DNA from: Terriglobia bacterium
GTDB lineage: Bacteria; Acidobacteriota; UBA6911
Direction of reading: 5' to 3'
NCBI GenBank assembly: GCA_020072565.1
Contig: JAIQGI010000039.1
Coordinates: 1 to 64,000 of the forward strand
Length of the DNA: 64,000 bases
Part shown: piece after piece, positions 9,745-18,269 of the stretch
How the letters are laid out: each line of letters begins with the position of its first letter
Position numbering within the stretch: the first letter of the stretch is position 1
The notes under the pieces: generated by a model
Databases searched by the model: none
What the model saw: the letters and a program-made list of their open reading frames with translations, nothing else
What the model was told of the DNA's origin: nothing
Program-made: the position numbers and the translations under genes

Positions 9745-10517
9745 TGTTCCCTCCTTATGTTCAGAGCCGGACGAAAGCCGAAGTCGGTGTAACGGAATCC
9801 CGGATCAATCGCACTGCGTGCCGCGCTGCGGGTCACCTTCACATGGTGACGCCAGGAGCCTCCTCGGGACACCCTGCGGGTTCCCGATGGGGGGCCGGGA
9901 GGATCCAGGCGGGGGCTGGATTTGTAATAGTCCCGGCCATACCAGTCGGCGCACCACTCGTGAACGTTGTCGACCATGTTGTGAAGTCCGAATGCGTTGG
10001 GCGGGCCACCCACGATTTCCGGACCACCGTCCGCCCAACGCTTCCCATAGTCCCCGCAATCGCGCTGAGGGCTGTCCCCCCAAGGATAGGCGGTGATCGA
10101 ACCGGCGCGGCAGGCGTACTCTCTCTCCGCTTCTGTAGGCAGGCGGTATGCCTCGTTCAACGTGCGGCTCAGCCACTCGCAGTAGGCCACGGCATCGTGC
10201 CAGCTGACTGCAACGACAGGTTGTTCGGGATGGTCGAATCGGGGCATATTCCATGAAGGCGGCGGCTGTGCGCCTGTCTGCTTAAGGAACATACCATACT
10301 CCCGGTTGGTAACAGCAAACCTGGCAAGCCCAAAAGGGGAAAGTTCCACACGATGCGGGGGAGCCTCATCGTCTCTTCCTGACTCGCTGCCCATTAGAAA
10401 GCTGCCGGCTTCGAAGAATAACATCACCGGTTTCATGGGTCCAGCATCCATGGTCTTCATGGCCTCCCTGAACCGCCATCCCAATTGGCTTCGACGGACG
10501 TTGGTTATTTCTTGCAC
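9741..10517 (-). CDS. Formylglycine-generating-enzyme-like (SUMF1 domain) protein, catalytic cysteines absent
   Basis: A 258-residue single-domain SUMF1/FGE-sulfatase-fold protein. It has FEAGSFLMGSESGRDDEAPP, FAVTNREYGMFLKQTG, VVAVSWHDAVAYCEWLS, YRLPTEAEREYACRAG, YPWGDS, GLHNMVDNVHEWCADWYG and VSRGGSWRHH. True formylglycine-generating enzymes use paired cysteines in the C-terminal region after RGGSW. Here that segment (KVTRSAARSAIDPGFRYTDF) has none, so it is unlikely to convert sulfatase cysteine and no sulfatase is nearby. An iron-dependent or structural role is more likely. It forms a two-gene unit with the downstream DUF4350 gene. Confidence 0.85.
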   Translation of the reverse strand: MQEITNVRRSQLGWRFREAMKTMDAGPMKPVMLFFEAGSFLMGSESGRDDEAPPHRVELSPFGLARFAVTNREYGMFLKQTGAQPPPSWNMPRFDHPEQPVVAVSWHDAVAYCEWLSRTLNEAYRLPTEAEREYACRAGSITAYPWGDSPQRDCGDYGKRWADGGPEIVGGPPNAFGLHNMVDNVHEWCADWYGRDYYKSSPRLDPPGPPSGTRRVSRGGSWRHHVKVTRSAARSAIDPGFRYTDFGFRPALNIRREQ

Positions 10518-10633
10518 GAACCCTCGATGGTAACCTCACAAATGGGCCGGACTTGCAGGTCCCGGCTGTCCAGGCTCTCCGTGACGTTCACCAGACGATA
10601 GCGCCCGGGAGAATTTCAGCTGCCACAATTGGC

Positions 10634-11848
10634 CTACTTTTCGATTGCATCGATCAACCGGGTGACAAAGCCGTTCGCATTGGTGATCCAGCGGACGACG
10701 GCAACGACATCGTGTTCCCAATCGATGTAGATGATGTTTTCGCCGTTGCCGCGAAATGCTACGGCTGAGACGGGAGCGGCCGGGTACATCTGGCGCGCCG
10801 GACGCCCGTTGGTGACCGGGTCCGGTGTGTTCAGGAACCAGTTCATGAAGCCGTAAGCGGTATTGGCCGGGCCCGGTGATTTTGCCAGATCGATCCATTG
10901 TTCCGGCACCACTACCCGCCCGCGCCATTTCCCGTTATTCAAAAACAGATAGCCGAATCGCGCCATATCCCAGGCGTTGATGAACATGCCGCCGCCAAAA
11001 TGGCCTCCCCCGGTTACCGACTTCATGCGGCGGCCGTTGATGTCGACCCTGGCGTTATCGTACGCCTCCCAATGCCATGTGTCCGATGCGCCAATCGGCC
11101 TCATGACCATTTCGCGGAGCACGTCGGGAAGCGGGCGCTTCCACATGTGCAGAGCGGCAAGCGCCAGGACGTTCACCCGTGTGTCGTTGTATTTATAGAA
11201 CGCGCCCGGGTCATGCATCTCGCGGTCGGGCCACTGCTCGGGTTTCTGCCCCGCGGGCGGGCGGTCGGCCCAGTCCGGTTTGTCCCAAAGAGTTCCGGAC
11301 CAGTCACTGGTCTGACGCAGGAGATGCTCCCAGGTGATCGTTCGATTGTGCTCGGAAGCGAAAAGGTCCACTCCTGGGGGCATGTCGTTTGCGACCGGGC
11401 CTTTCAGATTCTTGATGAGCCCGCGTGTGTAGGCCAGGCCAACCACCGTCGATAAAAAGGATTTGGTTACGCTGAAGGTCATATCCGCGCGCTTGGTATC
11501 GCCCCACTCGGCAGCCACATAACCATGTCGAATGATGACGCCGTTCATGCCGGTCCGCTCCTGTGCCGGGCCGATCAGCTTGTTGTAGGGCGTTTCGTTG
11601 CGAAAGGTGTTGAGGATATCCTCCGCCAGGTTCCTGGTGTTCGGGTTCTGATTCTGAATCGAGAACTGGATCGCTGCTGCCAGCTTCGCCGGATTGAAGC
11701 CCAGTTCTGCGGGTGAACGCGCTGTCCAGGATCCCTTGGGCGGGAAATAGCGCGCGGCTGCGGTTGTGGCATGCTGTTGCGCAGGCAGAGGCGCCCAACC
11801 CAGAACGGCCGCCAGAATAATCCCCGGAATGGCAACATATCGCTTCAT
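10634..11848 (-). CDS. Class C beta-lactamase-fold serine hydrolase, exported
   Basis: A 404-residue protein with a signal peptide (AIPGIILAAVLGWAPLPAQQ). The S-x-x-K nucleophile motif is SVTK at residues 126-129, inside FSVTKSFLSTVVGLAYTRGL. A tyrosine motif follows as YKYNDTRVN near residue 220. Later GGGHFGGGMFINAWDMARFG and SAVAFRGNGENIIYIDWEHD mark the second half of the fold. Members act as beta-lactamases, D-aminopeptidases or esterases, and sequence alone does not separate these. The gene stands alone on the minus strand, and its ATG at 11848 follows a GGGGAGAT sequence usable as ribosome binding site. Confidence 0.88.
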   Translation of the reverse strand: MKRYVAIPGIILAAVLGWAPLPAQQHATTAAARYFPPKGSWTARSPAELGFNPAKLAAAIQFSIQNQNPNTRNLAEDILNTFRNETPYNKLIGPAQERTGMNGVIIRHGYVAAEWGDTKRADMTFSVTKSFLSTVVGLAYTRGLIKNLKGPVANDMPPGVDLFASEHNRTITWEHLLRQTSDWSGTLWDKPDWADRPPAGQKPEQWPDREMHDPGAFYKYNDTRVNVLALAALHMWKRPLPDVLREMVMRPIGASDTWHWEAYDNARVDINGRRMKSVTGGGHFGGGMFINAWDMARFGYLFLNNGKWRGRVVVPEQWIDLAKSPGPANTAYGFMNWFLNTPDPVTNGRPARQMYPAAPVSAVAFRGNGENIIYIDWEHDVVAVVRWITNANGFVTRLIDAIEK

Positions 11849-12250
11849 GATATCTCCCCTTATTGAGGGTACACGTACACGGCAGAGGCCACAGGGAATC
11901 GCGGCCTCGACCTATCGTACCAAAGATGGATAGTCGAAATAACCTGCCGAGTCGGTGGTCCCTTCTCCCAGGCAGCGTCCCCTTCAGCCTCGGCTATGGA
12001 GCCGTTATGTCAAATTTCCGCGTCCGCCAGGACGCTGCAAGCGATCATAACTCTAAACGATCCTGGTGGATACAGGATTCGGGCCCACTTCCGGCAGAGG
12101 GTGCGGCCCAGATGCGGGTCAGTTCAGATAAAGGCAGGGGCGGATGCGCGTTTTTGCGGCGGGGTGCGGCTGTCCTTTCATGTACCTTCAGGTGCATGCT
12201 TACGGTTCGTCATAGTTCCAGGGGATCGTTTCGAATCGGGAATCGGGAAT
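11849..12250. other. Intergenic, no gene seen
   Basis: No reading frame here resembles a protein. The right end holds a short direct hexamer-type run (CGAATCGGGAATCGGGAATC from about 12233) running into the repeat end at 12251. Confidence 0.5.
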
Positions 12251-12505
12251 CGGGGACTGACAACGCCAATCTATGGAGCCACGCGAGATCTGCGATTTTG
12301 AAGTCCAGAACTGGCCCTTACAGTCAAAAAACAGACCCGAATCTTGGCTTTAACAAAAGGGAATCTCGCTGCGCCCACAGTGTTGGGACAGGCTGGTGTC
12401 TTAAATCCCGAAAACGACCTCAAATCCTGCCCGTAAGCCGTGCCGGGAGGCCCTCAAATCGCATCAATTGCAGGCGCTGCAGCAGCTTACCGGCGTCAGT
12501 CCCCG
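12251..12505. repeat. 255 bp element with imperfect inverted ends, interrupting a kinase gene
   Basis: The left end CGGGGACTGACAACGCC (12251-12267) is the inverse of the right end GGCG-TCAGTCCCCG (12492-12505), apart from a three-base gap. The right end abuts the kinase reading frame exactly where kinase homology stops (HPNICK). A third copy of the end sequence, GTCAGTCCCCG, lies at 26114-26124, at the point where another gene loses homology. This suggests a small non-autonomous insertion (MITE- or REP-like). No coding potential is seen inside. Confidence 0.5.
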
Positions 12506-12725
12506 TTTTGCAGATGTTCGGATGATTGAGGGCCGAAGCAGCCTTCGCTTCGCGTTGAAACCGTTCCACGGCCTGACTGTCCTTGGATATGATTTCTGGG
12601 AGGAATTTCAGGGCAACAAACCGGCCCAGAGAGGTATCTTCAGCCTTGTAGACCACACCCATACCACCGCTGCCGAGCTTTTCCACAATCTTAGAATGCG
12701 ATATGGCCTGGCCAATCTCGGGCAT
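12420..12725 (-). pseudogene. Ser/Thr protein kinase fragment (N-lobe only)
   Basis: The frame starts [20 protein letters not shown] and has the glycine loop [18 protein letters not shown], the ATP-binding lysine in VALKFLPE, and [17 protein letters not shown]. This is the N-lobe of the large acidobacterial PknB-like kinase family. After HPNIC the reading frame enters the repeat end at 12505 and the catalytic loop, activation loop and sensor domain are absent. It cannot be an active kinase. Confidence 0.8.
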
Positions 12726-12956
12726 GCTGCCCTCCGGTACGGCAAGTCAGGTGAGATTCTGTGTGGTGGAGCCATTATAAATCGGACCGTGCCGTAATGG
12801 GTAACCGATTTAGCAGAACTCGACCGTTAGCTGGGTCACCTAAAACTGGCATGTGGTTCAGAAATGGCATTTTCCGGCAAGGAATGACTACGTGCCGGCG
12901 GTCATCAGATCTGAATTTGATCACGCGGCAGTGCCCGGCCGCCCCAAAAGAACTGG

Positions 12957-14309
12957 TTATAGTTTGTTCAGGGCTTCGGCCATGCTCTCCAGCGCCTTCC
13001 GGAGCGTCCTGCGCGAGGTCGCAATGTTCATGCGCATGTGGTCCTGGCCGCTGGTCCCGTAGGACGAGCCCGGATTCAGCGCGACTCGCGCGTTTTCCAC
13101 GAACCAGGTCTGCACGATCTGCTCGGGTGTGACCGCTTTTTCGGGTTTGCTCGCCGCGGCAGCCTTCTGTCGCGCGCCGATTCTCTCGGCTACGGCGGTC
13201 ACATCGAGCCAGCACAGGTACGTGCCTTGCGGTTTGGCGTACTTCACAAGCGGCATGTTTGCCCCGACATAAGACGCGACGAGATTGTGACTACCTTCGA
13301 TATAAGGAAGCAGCTGATCCAGCCACTCAGCGCCTTCGGTCAACGCCGCCATATTGGCCACCATGCTGAGCGTTGTAATGTCGGCACGGTTGTTCGCCTT
13401 GGCCTTGGCAAGCAGTTCCGGGTTGGTTGAGAAATACCAGCCGTTTTTCATCGCCGCCAGGCTGAACGACTTGCTCGCTGCCTTGAAGGTGAGGCTGTTG
13501 TCCACAACCGCCTTGTCGGGAAGGCTTGCGAATGGAGTGTACTTCTGGCCCGGCATCACGAAATCGCAATGAATTTCGTCTGCCAGCACGACGACCCGGT
13601 GTTTCAGGCAGATCTCGCCGATCCTCAGCAGATCGTCGGCCGACCAGACGTTGCCGGTCGGGTTCTGCGGATTGCAGAGGATGTAAGCATTGGTCGACTG
13701 ACTGATGTGACGCTCGAACTCGTCGAAATCAAGCGAGTAGCGCCCATCGGCCAGCCTCATCGGCACGTCCTCGGGCAGCAGGTTACCGTATCGCAAATCG
13801 CCGTAGAAACCATCATACGTCGGCGTATTCAGGAGCACCCTGGTCCCCGCAGGACAGAAGGCCTTCAGCGCCGAGATGATACCCGGATGGACGCCGGTCG
13901 TGAGCACGATCGTCGCGGCATCGATGGCGAGGCCATACCGTTTTTTGTTCCACGCAACGATTGAGCCGGTGAATTCCTGCGGAATTTCCAGATACCCCCA
14001 GTTTTCGTGCCTGCAGCGCTCCGCCAGCGCCCGCGTGATGCACGGGGCCGCGCGGAAATCCATATCTGCGATCCCCATGCCGGCGATCAGGTCCGGACAG
14101 TTGAAGTTGCGGATGGGCTGATCCCATTTGACCGAGTTGGTCCCGAAGCGGTTGTACGGCGTGTCGAAATCGAACGATCTGCCGGTTGCGGGCTCTTGAG
14201 CAGCAGCTGTTATCAGCGAGACACTGCCGGCAGAGGCGCCCGCGGCAAGCGCCGTTGCCCCGGCGCGTTTCAGGAATGCCCTGCGATTGAACTCAGATTT
14301 CTGTGCCAT
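12957..14309 (-). CDS. MalY/PatB-type PLP-dependent C-S lyase/aminotransferase with Tat signal
   Basis: From the ATG at 14309, which follows a GGAGGT ribosome site at eight bases, the protein has a twin-arginine signal: NRRAFLKRAGATALAAGASA. The fold-type I PLP enzyme follows: FNCPDLIAGMGIADMDFRAA, TGVHPGIISALKAFCPAGT, ILCNPQNPTGNVWS, VVLADEIHCDFVMPG, and the Schiff-base lysine in AASKSFSLAAMKNGW near residue 277. These motifs match cystathionine beta-lyase/MalY and class I/II aminotransferases. Tat export fits a protein that must fold with its cofactor in the cytoplasm. It is divergent from the selenoprotein candidate. The long frame starting at 14444 has no ribosome site and is not preferred. 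Confidence 0.88.
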   Translation of the reverse strand: MAQKSEFNRRAFLKRAGATALAAGASAGSVSLITAAAQEPATGRSFDFDTPYNRFGTNSVKWDQPIRNFNCPDLIAGMGIADMDFRAAPCITRALAERCRHENWGYLEIPQEFTGSIVAWNKKRYGLAIDAATIVLTTGVHPGIISALKAFCPAGTRVLLNTPTYDGFYGDLRYGNLLPEDVPMRLADGRYSLDFDEFERHISQSTNAYILCNPQNPTGNVWSADDLLRIGEICLKHRVVVLADEIHCDFVMPGQKYTPFASLPDKAVVDNSLTFKAASKSFSLAAMKNGWYFSTNPELLAKAKANNRADITTLSMVANMAALTEGAEWLDQLLPYIEGSHNLVASYVGANMPLVKYAKPQGTYLCWLDVTAVAERIGARQKAAAASKPEKAVTPEQIVQTWFVENARVALNPGSSYGTSGQDHMRMNIATSRRTLRKALESMAEALNKL

Positions 14310-14411
14310 GCGTGCGCTACCTCCAGTGGCCTTGTGAAGTGCGTGAAAGCTGTGCACGGATTTATGGTAGTGAGACCTTATGACATCGATTGTAAGCCGA
14401 AAAGATATTAC

Positions 14412-14469
14412 TCGGTATCGGAATCGGCGCTTTTCAAAGATCATGGATCGATACCGATTCCGATTCCGA
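14412..14469. repeat. Hairpin built of GGTATC/GGAATC hexamers (left copy)
   Basis: TCGGTATCGGAATCGG (14412-14427) and CGATACCGATTCCGATTCCG (from 14449) are inverted relative to each other around a CGCTTTTCAAAGATCATGGAT loop region. The same organisation recurs at 16228-16307, so the two copies bracket the selenoprotein gene. Confidence 0.65.
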
Positions 14470-14611
14470 CTTCATTCGAGCATATGGATGGGCAGGGCGT
14501 GTTTTGCGCTTTATTCTCGGAACGGAAAGTTCTATAAAAAATCATTTGCGAAGGGTCAATACCAAAGTGCAACGGCCGAACACCGGGACAGGACGTATCG
14601 GGGGTAGGAAA

Positions 14612-16054
14612 ATGCGACGAGGCATGCTGTTTATTGCGGCCGGTGGAATCGTCGCCGCCGCGCTCGCACAGACCGCGGTGCGCGATCAGATCCTGCGCGG
14701 GACGTCTTTGTGGGAGCAGCGGCTTTCCAGGAGCGCGATTGCCGCGTTTGAGCAGGCGGCGCGGGATCCGTCGGCCGCAGCCGAGGCTCACGAAGCGCTC
14801 GGCCGCATTTACGTGTTCAAGGGCTGGCAGCAGGAAGGCGCATTCCCCGGCTGGCACGACCAGCCGTCCCACCGCGAGCGTGCAATAGCTGAACTGAAGG
14901 CGGCGCTCGCCGCCGATGCGGATCGTGCGTCCGCAAAGGAGGCTCTCCGCCTCGCAGAAAGCTTTGCGGCAGCGGATAAAGTTGATCCACTGCCTCCCCG
15001 CGCAGAAATCCAAGCGCTCGACGCGAAGATCGACTCGTTTCGCGAGCCGGGGACGACGGTCGGTGACCTGATGGCCGCTATCGAAGCCCGGACGAAGGCT
15101 CAGGCCGATCCGGCGCCATACTTCACCGGCGCCCAGATATTGATCGATCGCGGCGAGTACGACCGGGCGGTCGCACTGGCGGAGCGCGGCGCGAAGGCGT
15201 CGGACCGGTTCATCGACGAGAACCTCGGTGCATATCAGATGCCGGGCAAATCCCGCGGATCATACGCGCGCGGGCAGGCTGCCGCACTCGACCTGGCCGG
15301 CTGGGCGCTGTTTCTGAAGAAGGACTATGCGGCGGCCGCGGCCAGGCTTGGAGAAGCCGAGCGGTTGTTGCAGGGCCAGGATTTCACGAATGAATTCCAT
15401 CTTGCAGAGCTGGCCAACGCTACGAATGCACCCGAGCGGGCGCGCGGATTTTACTTGAACGCGCTGTCGCTGACGGGAGGGCAGCCTCAGCTGCGCCAGA
15501 GGGCAACCCAGGCGTTAGCGGCAATCGCCGCAAAGGAGGCCGGCCCAGGCGGCTTCGATGCGTGGCTCGCGGCCGAATTGGCCGGACGCCGCGAGGAGCG
15601 CCGTGCGGCCGCGCTCAGGAGCCTCATTGACCGTCGTCTGCCCAAACTGGCGCTCACGTCGATCGACGGCCGTCCATACGACGCCTCGAGCCTGCAAGGC
15701 AAAGTCCTGCTGTTGAATTTCTTCGCCTCGTGGTGAGGGGGATGTCGTGCGGAGTTGCCGCACCTGAAAACAGCCTACGAGAAATATCGGAACGACCCTG
15801 GAGTGGTGTTCCTGCTGGTGAGCGTTGATGAAGACGGCAAACGGCTGCAGCGCTACCTGGATGAAGCAAAATTCCCATTTCCGGTTGCGCGCCTCCCGTT
15901 CGAGCGGGCCGCCCGCCTGATCGGAATCGACAATGTCCCGGCAACCTTCTACGTCGACCGAGACGGTTTCGTCCGTTACCAGGCGGTCGGCTCCGAATCG
16001 CACGGCGATTCGCCCCTCCGCGTCACCTGGTACATCGACCAGCTCAAACGCTGA
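14612..16054 (+). CDS. Candidate selenoprotein: exported TPR-thioredoxin (TlpA/ResA-like) with UxxC redox motif
   Basis: From the ATG at 14612 (after GGGGTAGGAAA) the product has a signal peptide (MLFIAAGGIVAAALAQ), a helical TPR-like region of roughly 320 residues (EAHEALGRIYVFKGWQQEGA, FLKKDYAAAAARLGEAERLL), then a redoxin domain: LPKLALTSIDGRPYDASSLQ, KVLLLNFFASW. A TGA (15734-15736, residue 375) stands where the first redox cysteine belongs. The same frame continues GGCRAELPHLKTAYEKYRND, VVFLLVSVDEDGKRL and the cis-proline loop IDNVPATFYVDRDG to a normal stop at 16054. A 6 bp stem with G-U in its loop follows the TGA at SECIS distance. Read through with selenocysteine the protein is 480 residues. 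The alternative is a nonsense mutation of a Cys codon, which would have to hit this one codon while everything else stayed intact. Confidence 0.82.
15734..15763 (+). promoter_or_regulatory. In-frame UGA and bacterial SECIS-like hairpin
   Basis: UGA at 15734-15736 is followed by a perfect six-pair stem, GTGCGG (15747-15752) with CCGCAC (15758-15763), closing the five-base loop AGTTG. The loop has the G-U dinucleotide at 15754-15755, 17 bases after the UGA, inside the spacing known for bacterial SECIS elements bound by SelB. The hairpin lies within the coding sequence, as in bacteria. Confidence 0.7.
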
Positions 16055-16400
16055 GGCGGATTGGTTTGGCCGCTATGATTTAAGGCAATGCGATCACGAA
16101 ACCGCGAAACAGGTGCGAACCGAGAAATCCGAACACCCGTCGTTCACATGTGATCGACCACGGCTAGAAACCGTGGCTTTGGCCTGCCCCGCAAAGCGGG
16201 GCGAAAAACGCAGGACCTCTTGCATCCATCGGAATCGGTATCGGTATCGGCCTTTTGAAAAAGTGATTTATCGATTTCCATACCGATCCCGATACCGATA
16301 CCGATTCAGAAAAACAACGGCACGCCGGAACGGCTTAGCCTGTCAGGGTCGCACGGCCAGAGGCCGTCCGGGTTTAGCTATTACTAAATCGATTTAACAA
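16055..16400. repeat. Intergenic with second GGTATC/GGAATC hairpin at 16228-16307
   Basis: No gene is seen. ATCGGAATCGGTATCGG (from 16228) is inverted against CCGATACCGATACCGATTC (ending 16307) around CCTTTTGAAAAAGTG. Its arms and the CTTTT loop flank match the copy at 14412-14469. Confidence 0.65.
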
Positions 16401-17349
16401 TCATTGCTTGCGTAGGCGTTTCTCCCATTGCTCAAGTGTATTCTCGGAGATGCGGAAATCGTGGATTTGGAATTGGCGGTTGAATTGTCCGGCGTCCTGC
16501 CTTTCCGCAATCAGCAACTCTGCATCGGCTAACCACAACTGGTCGACTGCAAACGGATAGAGATTGTGCTTTAAGTCAATTTTTAAGAACTGCGTCCAAT
16601 AGGAAATCGTCGCACCCGGCAAAATCATGTCACGTCCCTGGCTCAATCTGCCACCAGATTTCGTCGCGCCGAGCACCTGTCGGAGTTGACGATTGATCAC
16701 ATAAAAGACGAAATCCCCCTCACCGATGCTGCGGCCCCGCCAGCTGACAATGATATCGTCCGGTTCGCGCGACACCTCTGAAATCTCCATCAATGTGGAT
16801 CCCGTTTTCAGCCGTGCTCCAACCCGAAGCGGAAGCGAGCCTGTCAATGCGTAGCGATACATCCGGAATTTCATCAAGCCGCTATATGTCCCTAAGCTGG
16901 CATCCAACTGTTGAATCTCCTGGTCGGATGGAGAGAGAAGCTGGATCAGGGCTGCACCCGCCGGGGCGGGAAGCCCTGAGTACCCGGGCAATAAAGCTGG
17001 CAGCGGCTGTCCAAAAACACCGCCCGCCTGCCCGCTGAAGCGCAAAATGGTGCCCCACGGATATTCCAGGCGACCTGTGAGGCCGGTTGCGACAACCTCC
17101 GCATTAGCCGGAATGTTTGTCCTCGTGGATCAAAAACACGATGATTAACATGGAGAGGATCCAAAAGGCGCCGGATCCCAACAGACTGTTGGAGAAAAAG
17201 AAAGAGGTCCAGTCTAGAGTCGGAAAGGCAACAGAATGACGGCGCGAAACGGCAATCGTCGTTAACATCGTCAGGTAGGCACCGGCGATCACCAGCAGTG
17301 GCCAAAAACGTCGCACATCCTTTTTGAAAATGTGAGCCGCGATGTTCAT
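16401..17349 (-). pseudogene. ABC transporter permease, internally deleted and frameshifted
   Basis: The gene starts at 17349 with an intact membrane N-terminus: MNIAAHIFKKDVRRFWPLLV, two helices, then FWILSMLIIVFLIHEDKHSG and a stop at 17104. Directly after, in another frame, it continues ANAEVVATGLTGRLEYPWGT, ILRFSGQ, and a soluble C-terminal part ending EQWEKRLRKQ at 16401. The central membrane segments expected of a 500-600-residue permease are missing, so a deletion with a frame change is the simplest explanation. Its start overlaps the ATPase stop by four bases. The transporter is probably dead. Confidence 0.6.
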
Positions 17350-18269
17350 GCTGCACCTCCTTCAGAGGCTGTGCCGGCTGATTGGCGCGCGAGCAAGATG
17401 AAAATTGACCGCAACGAGAGGGGTTTCGTGAAGAAATCAGTCGCTCCGGGAAAGAACTTCGTAATCAGCGAGGCACTGGCGCGCTCCTCATAATGCGTAT
17501 CTGTGAACCGGACCAAATTGTGCGAGACTTGCAGGTTCACCCAGGCGTGCGGCAAATTGTCTGGAACGCGTGCGTCTTCAGGCAGCGTGACCTCGACTTC
17601 ACAATGCCGGCCCCGCAGCCGGTCCAGTTCCTCCGAGAGAATCAGCCGGCCGTTGTTGAGAAAACCGATATAGTCGACGAGGTTCTCTATGTCCTCCAGA
17701 TCATGGGAGGAAATGAACAGCGTCCATTCATCCTGGTCTGCCAGCTCGAGCATGCCGCGGACCAGCTCATCCCGAACCGCTGCATCGAGCCCGCCGAATG
17801 GTTCATCCAGCACCAGCAACCGGGGATGGAAAGACAGCGCGGTAACCATGGCAGCCTTGAGTTTCATGCCGCGTGACAGCGACTTGATCTTGCACTCTGG
17901 CGGCAGATCGAATTGGCGCAGGAGCCTGCGGCACAGATCATCGTCCCAGGACCGATACAGCGGCTTGCAGAACGAGACTAACTGTGCGACCGTCATCCAC
18001 GCAGGCAGTTTCTGATTTTCAGAAACGTATCCGATTTGAGCGACTTCAGCTGGCCCCAGACGTCTCGAGTCGACCCCGAGGACCGTGCTGTTTCCTTCGG
18101 ACGGGTGGATGAGGTTCATGAGCACATGAATGGCCGTCGTCTTGCCGGCCCCGTTTGGTCCCAAAAACGCGTACAAGCTTCCGCGAGGGACGGCCATATC
18201 CAAGCCGTGCAGCGCTTCATTCTTGCCGTATCGGTGAGACAGGTTATCGAAACACAAAGCCGAGTTCAT
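17346..18269 (-). CDS. ABC transporter ATP-binding protein (YtrB-like)
   Basis: A 307-residue ATPase: Walker A GPNGAGKTT near residue 38, Q-loop region YVSENQKLPAWMTVAQL, a degenerate signature LSRGMKLKAAM, Walker B LLVLDEPFGGLDA, and the switch histidine in LFISSHDLEDIENLVD. The last ~90 residues form a C-terminal extension usual in this group. It lies between a GntR regulator and a permease with four-base overlaps on both sides, the layout of ytr-type operons that respond to cell-wall antibiotics or metabolites. The adjacent permease is broken, so the ATPase may have lost its partner. Confidence 0.9.
   Translation of the reverse strand: MNSALCFDNLSHRYGKNEALHGLDMAVPRGSLYAFLGPNGAGKTTAIHVLMNLIHPSEGNSTVLGVDSRRLGPAEVAQIGYVSENQKLPAWMTVAQLVSFCKPLYRSWDDDLCRRLLRQFDLPPECKIKSLSRGMKLKAAMVTALSFHPRLLVLDEPFGGLDAAVRDELVRGMLELADQDEWTLFISSHDLEDIENLVDYIGFLNNGRLILSEELDRLRGRHCEVEVTLPEDARVPDNLPHAWVNLQVSHNLVRFTDTHYEERASASLITKFFPGATDFFTKPLSLRSIFILLARQSAGTASEGGAA

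Noticed and set aside
12775-13215. 146-codon minus-strand frame
   Set aside because: Overlaps the MalY-like gene in another frame and has no protein-like features.
15755-16054. Separate small thioredoxin gene
   Set aside because: It is in frame with the upstream gene across a single TGA and begins in mid-domain; treated as the second half of one selenoprotein.
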